Shown here: positions 9,000-11,377 of the stretch, piece after piece | How positions within the stretch are numbered: the first letter of the stretch is position 1 | How the letters are laid out: every line of letters begins with the position of its first letter | Notes under the pieces: model-generated | Told to the model about the DNA's origin: nothing | Databases searched by the model: none | The model's input: the letters and a program-made list of their open reading frames with translations, nothing else | Translations under genes and position numbers: made by a program | NCBI GenBank assembly: GCA_021808195.1 | Contig: JAKBCE010000077.1 | Coordinates: forward strand, 1-11,377 | Origin: Pseudomonadota bacterium | Lineage (GTDB): Bacteria; Pseudomonadota; Gammaproteobacteria; Steroidobacterales; Steroidobacteraceae | DNA: 11,377 bases | Direction: 5' to 3'

Positions 9000-9018
9000 T
9001 TGAAGGGACTGTATCAGC

Positions 9019-10008
9019 TCAGTCTGCCCCCCCGCCTACCCCATGGACCTCGCCGAGGAGGATGGGGCTTAAATGCAGTGGCGCGGTAGTGCGCCGTTTG
9101 GCGCGGATATCGGCGTAAATGTGCCGTGCATTCTGCTCGGAGATCCCGAGCGCGCGGGCAAGATCGTCCGCCGGCACATCGTGATCGAGGGCCCAGAGCG
9201 CCAGATCCATCTGTTGATACGGTAACGCGAAGTAAAATTCGTCCTGACTCTGTGGCAGGCTGTAGGTATCGGTGGTCGGCGGCGCAGTGGCTATATCGCT
9301 CGGCAGCCGAAAGTGCTCAGCGAGCGCATACACTTGAGACTTGTACAGATGGGCGATGGGCTTGACGTCCGCTGACCCATCGCCGTTCTTGACAAAGAAG
9401 CCCTGATCATACTCCAGGCGATTGGGAGTGCCGATGACGGCGTAGTTCATGCGGTCGGCATGGAAATACTCTAGCGTCTTGCGCACCCGCTGCTTGAAGC
9501 TGGTCGCCGCCACGATCTGGAGGTATTCACCGAGTCCGAGCCGAGCCTCGTGCCGCGCGCCGTCGGGCGACTGGGCCACGATCCTGAAATAATTGATGCG
9601 GCCATCGATCCCGCCCGCCAAAACGAGCTTCATTCGCCAGCCATCACCGTAGGCCGGCAATACCCGTCGGACGGCTTCGTCTCGCCAGCGATAGCATCCG
9701 AGCGCTTCGAGCGAGGGAGCAATATCCTGTTCGATCGGCTCGACGCCCAGGTGCGCGGCCAGGGCGTGGGCGCGCACCGAACTGTCACTCGCCGAATCCC
9801 GCTCCGGCAGGATGAGCGTCAGAACCCGCTGCGGGCCGAACGCTCGTACCGCAAGCGCCGCGCACACCGCACTGTCCACACCGCCGGAGATCGCAACGAC
9901 CGCTCCACGGCGGCGCAATCGTGCTGTGAGCACCTCCCGCAGCCCCACGCAGATCCGCTCGGCCTCTGCAGCCGGATCGATCCGCAATACGCTGGCATCG
10001 AGTTTCAT
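9019..10008 (-). CDS. NAD+ synthase (NadE) family protein without glutaminase domain
   Basis: This 329-residue member of the N-type ATP pyrophosphatase superfamily has the PP-loop AISGGVDSAVCA (SGGVDS 41-46). Further NadE signatures are the helix SFKQRVRKTLEYFHAD, VIGTPNRLEYDQGFFVKNGDGSADVKPIAHLYKSQVYALA (192-230) and PPTTDTY (243-249), the region that in NadE binds deamido-NAD and ATP. It lacks the nitrilase domain of glutamine-dependent NAD synthases. It also carries an extra segment of about 60 residues between the PP-loop half and the second half (about 105-168, including DGWRMKLVLAGGIDGRINYF), and an altered block LPQSQDEFYFALPYQQMDLALWA. Its ATG overlaps the asparagine synthase stop as ATGA, so the two are made together. 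Family members in polysaccharide loci may act on non-NAD carboxylates; that is inferred from context, and ordinary NAD synthesis is not excluded. Confidence 0.85.
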   Translation of the reverse strand: MKLDASVLRIDPAAEAERICVGLREVLTARLRRRGAVVAISGGVDSAVCAALAVRAFGPQRVLTLILPERDSASDSSVRAHALAAHLGVEPIEQDIAPSLEALGCYRWRDEAVRRVLPAYGDGWRMKLVLAGGIDGRINYFRIVAQSPDGARHEARLGLGEYLQIVAATSFKQRVRKTLEYFHADRMNYAVIGTPNRLEYDQGFFVKNGDGSADVKPIAHLYKSQVYALAEHFRLPSDIATAPPTTDTYSLPQSQDEFYFALPYQQMDLALWALDHDVPADDLARALGISEQNARHIYADIRAKRRTTAPLHLSPILLGEVHGVGGGAD

Positions 10009-11377
10009 ACGCTTGCGGGCGCCAAACGCATCCCGCCTCCGAGGAAATGCTCGTGCAGCAGAAGGGTCGAGACCACTGCGACGAACGCCATATTATCGCC
10101 AGCCCCCAGAGCGCGCCCCGCGCGGCACTTCTCGAGCAAACGATGCACCGCCTCGGGCCGAAAGTAGCCACTGCGGCGCAGGCTCGCGCTGCTCAGCAGC
10201 TCGGCAACGTACGGCAACGGCTTTCCCTCCTCGAAGAAGCACCGGCTGTCCGGTGCACGGTAGGGTTGCTTGACCCGATTGAGGATCGCATCGGGAATCG
10301 ATCGCTGCAATGCGCGACGCAGCACGGTCTTCTCGCGCAGACCGCGCAGCTTGTATTGCGCTGGCAGTCCGTTGGCGAATTCGACGATCCGGTGGTCCAG
10401 GTACGGCAGCCGGCCTTCCACCGAATGGGCAAGCGAAACGCGATCCCCCTGAGATGAGAGCAGATATCCCTCGAGCAGCGTCTTCACCTCGATGTACTGG
10501 TCGCGTGCCAGATTCCCCCAGCGGCGGAAGTCGGCCGGCAGCTGCTGCTGCAACACCGACTCCGGCTGCGCTGCCGCCATTTGCGCCTGCAAGTCGGGCG
10601 AGAGCAACCTGAAGATCCCTCGCGTCGTCGCCCAGCGAGCCAAGTGGGCGTAGAACGGACTCTCAGTCTCGCCGAGACGCTGACCGAAAAACAGACGTGC
10701 AAAGTGCCGATTGGCGACCGGCGAGTGGGCGAGATAGGGATAGAGCCGCGAGAATAGCGCCGGTCGCCATGTCGATTCCGGTTGCCTCGACCAGAATCGG
10801 CGGATCTTGCCTTCCTTGAACAGCTCATAGCCGCCGAACACCTCATCGGCCCCTTCACCCGTCAACACCACTTTAAATCCCTGCTCATGTACCTGACGCG
10901 CCAGCAGCATCAGCGGCGCCGGCGCCGTGCGCAACAGCGGACTTTCCGTGTGCCAGATCAGATCTGGAAAGACCAAGCCGATATCGCGAGCCGTGCAGCG
11001 AATGGCCGCATGGCGTACGCCAAGGAATTCCGCCATCCTGCGCTGGTAGACACTCTCGTCGAATTCCGCCTCCTCGAACGTGACCGAGAAGGTCTGCAGC
11101 ATGCCCACGCTCTCGCGGGCCAGAGCGGCGATTCCGGAGGAGTCGAGCCCGCCACTCAGATAGGCCCCCACGGGCACATCGGAGCGCAGCTGATGAGCGA
11201 CCGCATCGGCCAGCATCCCGTGCAGCGCCTCGGCGGCATCTCCTAAGGAGAGCGCCGTCCGTTCTCCTCCCTTCGGAAACCTCCAATCCCAGTACCGTTC
11301 GAGCCGCTCGACGCCACGCTCCATGACCAAGACAGTGCCGGCCGGCAGGCTGCGTACGTCCCGGAAGACCGTCTGCT
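10005..11377 (-). CDS. asnB: Asparagine synthase-type amidotransferase (N-terminus outside window)
   Basis: The frame is open to the right edge, so this is the C-terminal 456 residues; the glutaminase domain lies outside except for its tail (VFRDVRSLPAGTVLVMERG, the usual VxxLPPGH area). The synthetase domain has the PP-loop YLSGGLDSSG (SGGLDS at visible 74-79), FSVTFEEAEFDES, and LTGEGADEVFGGYELFKEGKIRRFW (GEGADE 173-178). The lower part carries LLSSQGDRVSLAHSVEGRLPYLDHRIVEFA, typical of AsnB and intact. The protein should use glutamine-derived ammonia and ATP to amidate a carboxylate. In polysaccharide clusters such proteins (for example WbpS in Pseudomonas aeruginosa O6, as I recall) are thought to amidate uronic acids, which fits the nearby dehydrogenase; XrtA loci also carry related amidotransferases. 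Housekeeping asparagine synthesis is the alternative. A TTG at 11330 opens an ORF but is only an internal codon. Confidence 0.88.
   Translation of the reverse strand, partial: QTVFRDVRSLPAGTVLVMERGVERLERYWDWRFPKGGERTALSLGDAAEALHGMLADAVAHQLRSDVPVGAYLSGGLDSSGIAALARESVGMLQTFSVTFEEAEFDESVYQRRMAEFLGVRHAAIRCTARDIGLVFPDLIWHTESPLLRTAPAPLMLLARQVHEQGFKVVLTGEGADEVFGGYELFKEGKIRRFWSRQPESTWRPALFSRLYPYLAHSPVANRHFARLFFGQRLGETESPFYAHLARWATTRGIFRLLSPDLQAQMAAAQPESVLQQQLPADFRRWGNLARDQYIEVKTLLEGYLLSSQGDRVSLAHSVEGRLPYLDHRIVEFANGLPAQYKLRGLREKTVLRRALQRSIPDAILNRVKQPYRAPDSRCFFEEGKPLPYVAELLSSASLRRSGYFRPEAVHRLLEKCRAGRALGAGDNMAFVAVVSTLLLHEHFLGGGMRLAPASV

Overview
The window is a high-GC bacterial chromosomal segment, most likely from a gamma- or betaproteobacterium. 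The evidence is the GlrK/QseG/GlrR-type (QseEGF) sensor-lipoprotein-regulator trio, which is typical of those classes, next to an exopolysaccharide locus whose sugar transferase resembles the type associated with PEP-CTERM/exosortase A (XrtA) systems. No exosortase or PEP-CTERM protein is visible here, so that link is inferred from the transferase sequence. Both window ends cut through genes: a histidine kinase on the left and an asparagine synthase on the right.

Layout. Bases 1-3102 (+) hold a tight three-gene operon: the 3' part of a membrane histidine kinase, a QseG-like lipoprotein, and a sigma-54-dependent response regulator with an intact GAFTGA loop. Consecutive genes overlap by 11 and 4 bases. 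Bases 3103-3356 are non-coding and hold hairpins plus a promoter-like region with phased ACACT/AGTGT half-sites. A 62-codon gene (3357-3545, +) follows, then a convergent polyprenyl-phosphate sugar-1-phosphate transferase (3561-4964, -). A divergent intergenic region (4965-5333) separates this from a second + operon: a TviB/WbpO-type UDP-N-acetylhexosamine 6-dehydrogenase, an ATP-grasp ligase of unknown substrate, and a flavoprotein related to amino-acid N-monooxygenases. Converging on these from the right is a - strand pair, an asparagine synthase (amidotransferase) and an NAD+ synthase-family protein, overlapping by ATGA.

How the parts may work together (inference). The transferase would load the first sugar on the lipid carrier. 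The dehydrogenase would make a UDP-HexNAc uronic acid. The asparagine synthase, NadE-like protein and ATP-grasp ligase are all ATP-driven carboxylate-activating enzymes that could form amide or peptide bonds on that carboxylate or on another precursor, and the flavoprotein could oxidise or hydroxylate the substituent. The regulatory trio beside the locus may control it; in E. coli the homologous system controls amino-sugar supply through the small RNA GlmY.

The most interesting points are the cluster of amide-forming and N-oxidising enzymes around a uronic-acid-forming dehydrogenase, the NadE-family protein outside any visible NAD context, and the 17-bp-phased half-sites before the small gene.
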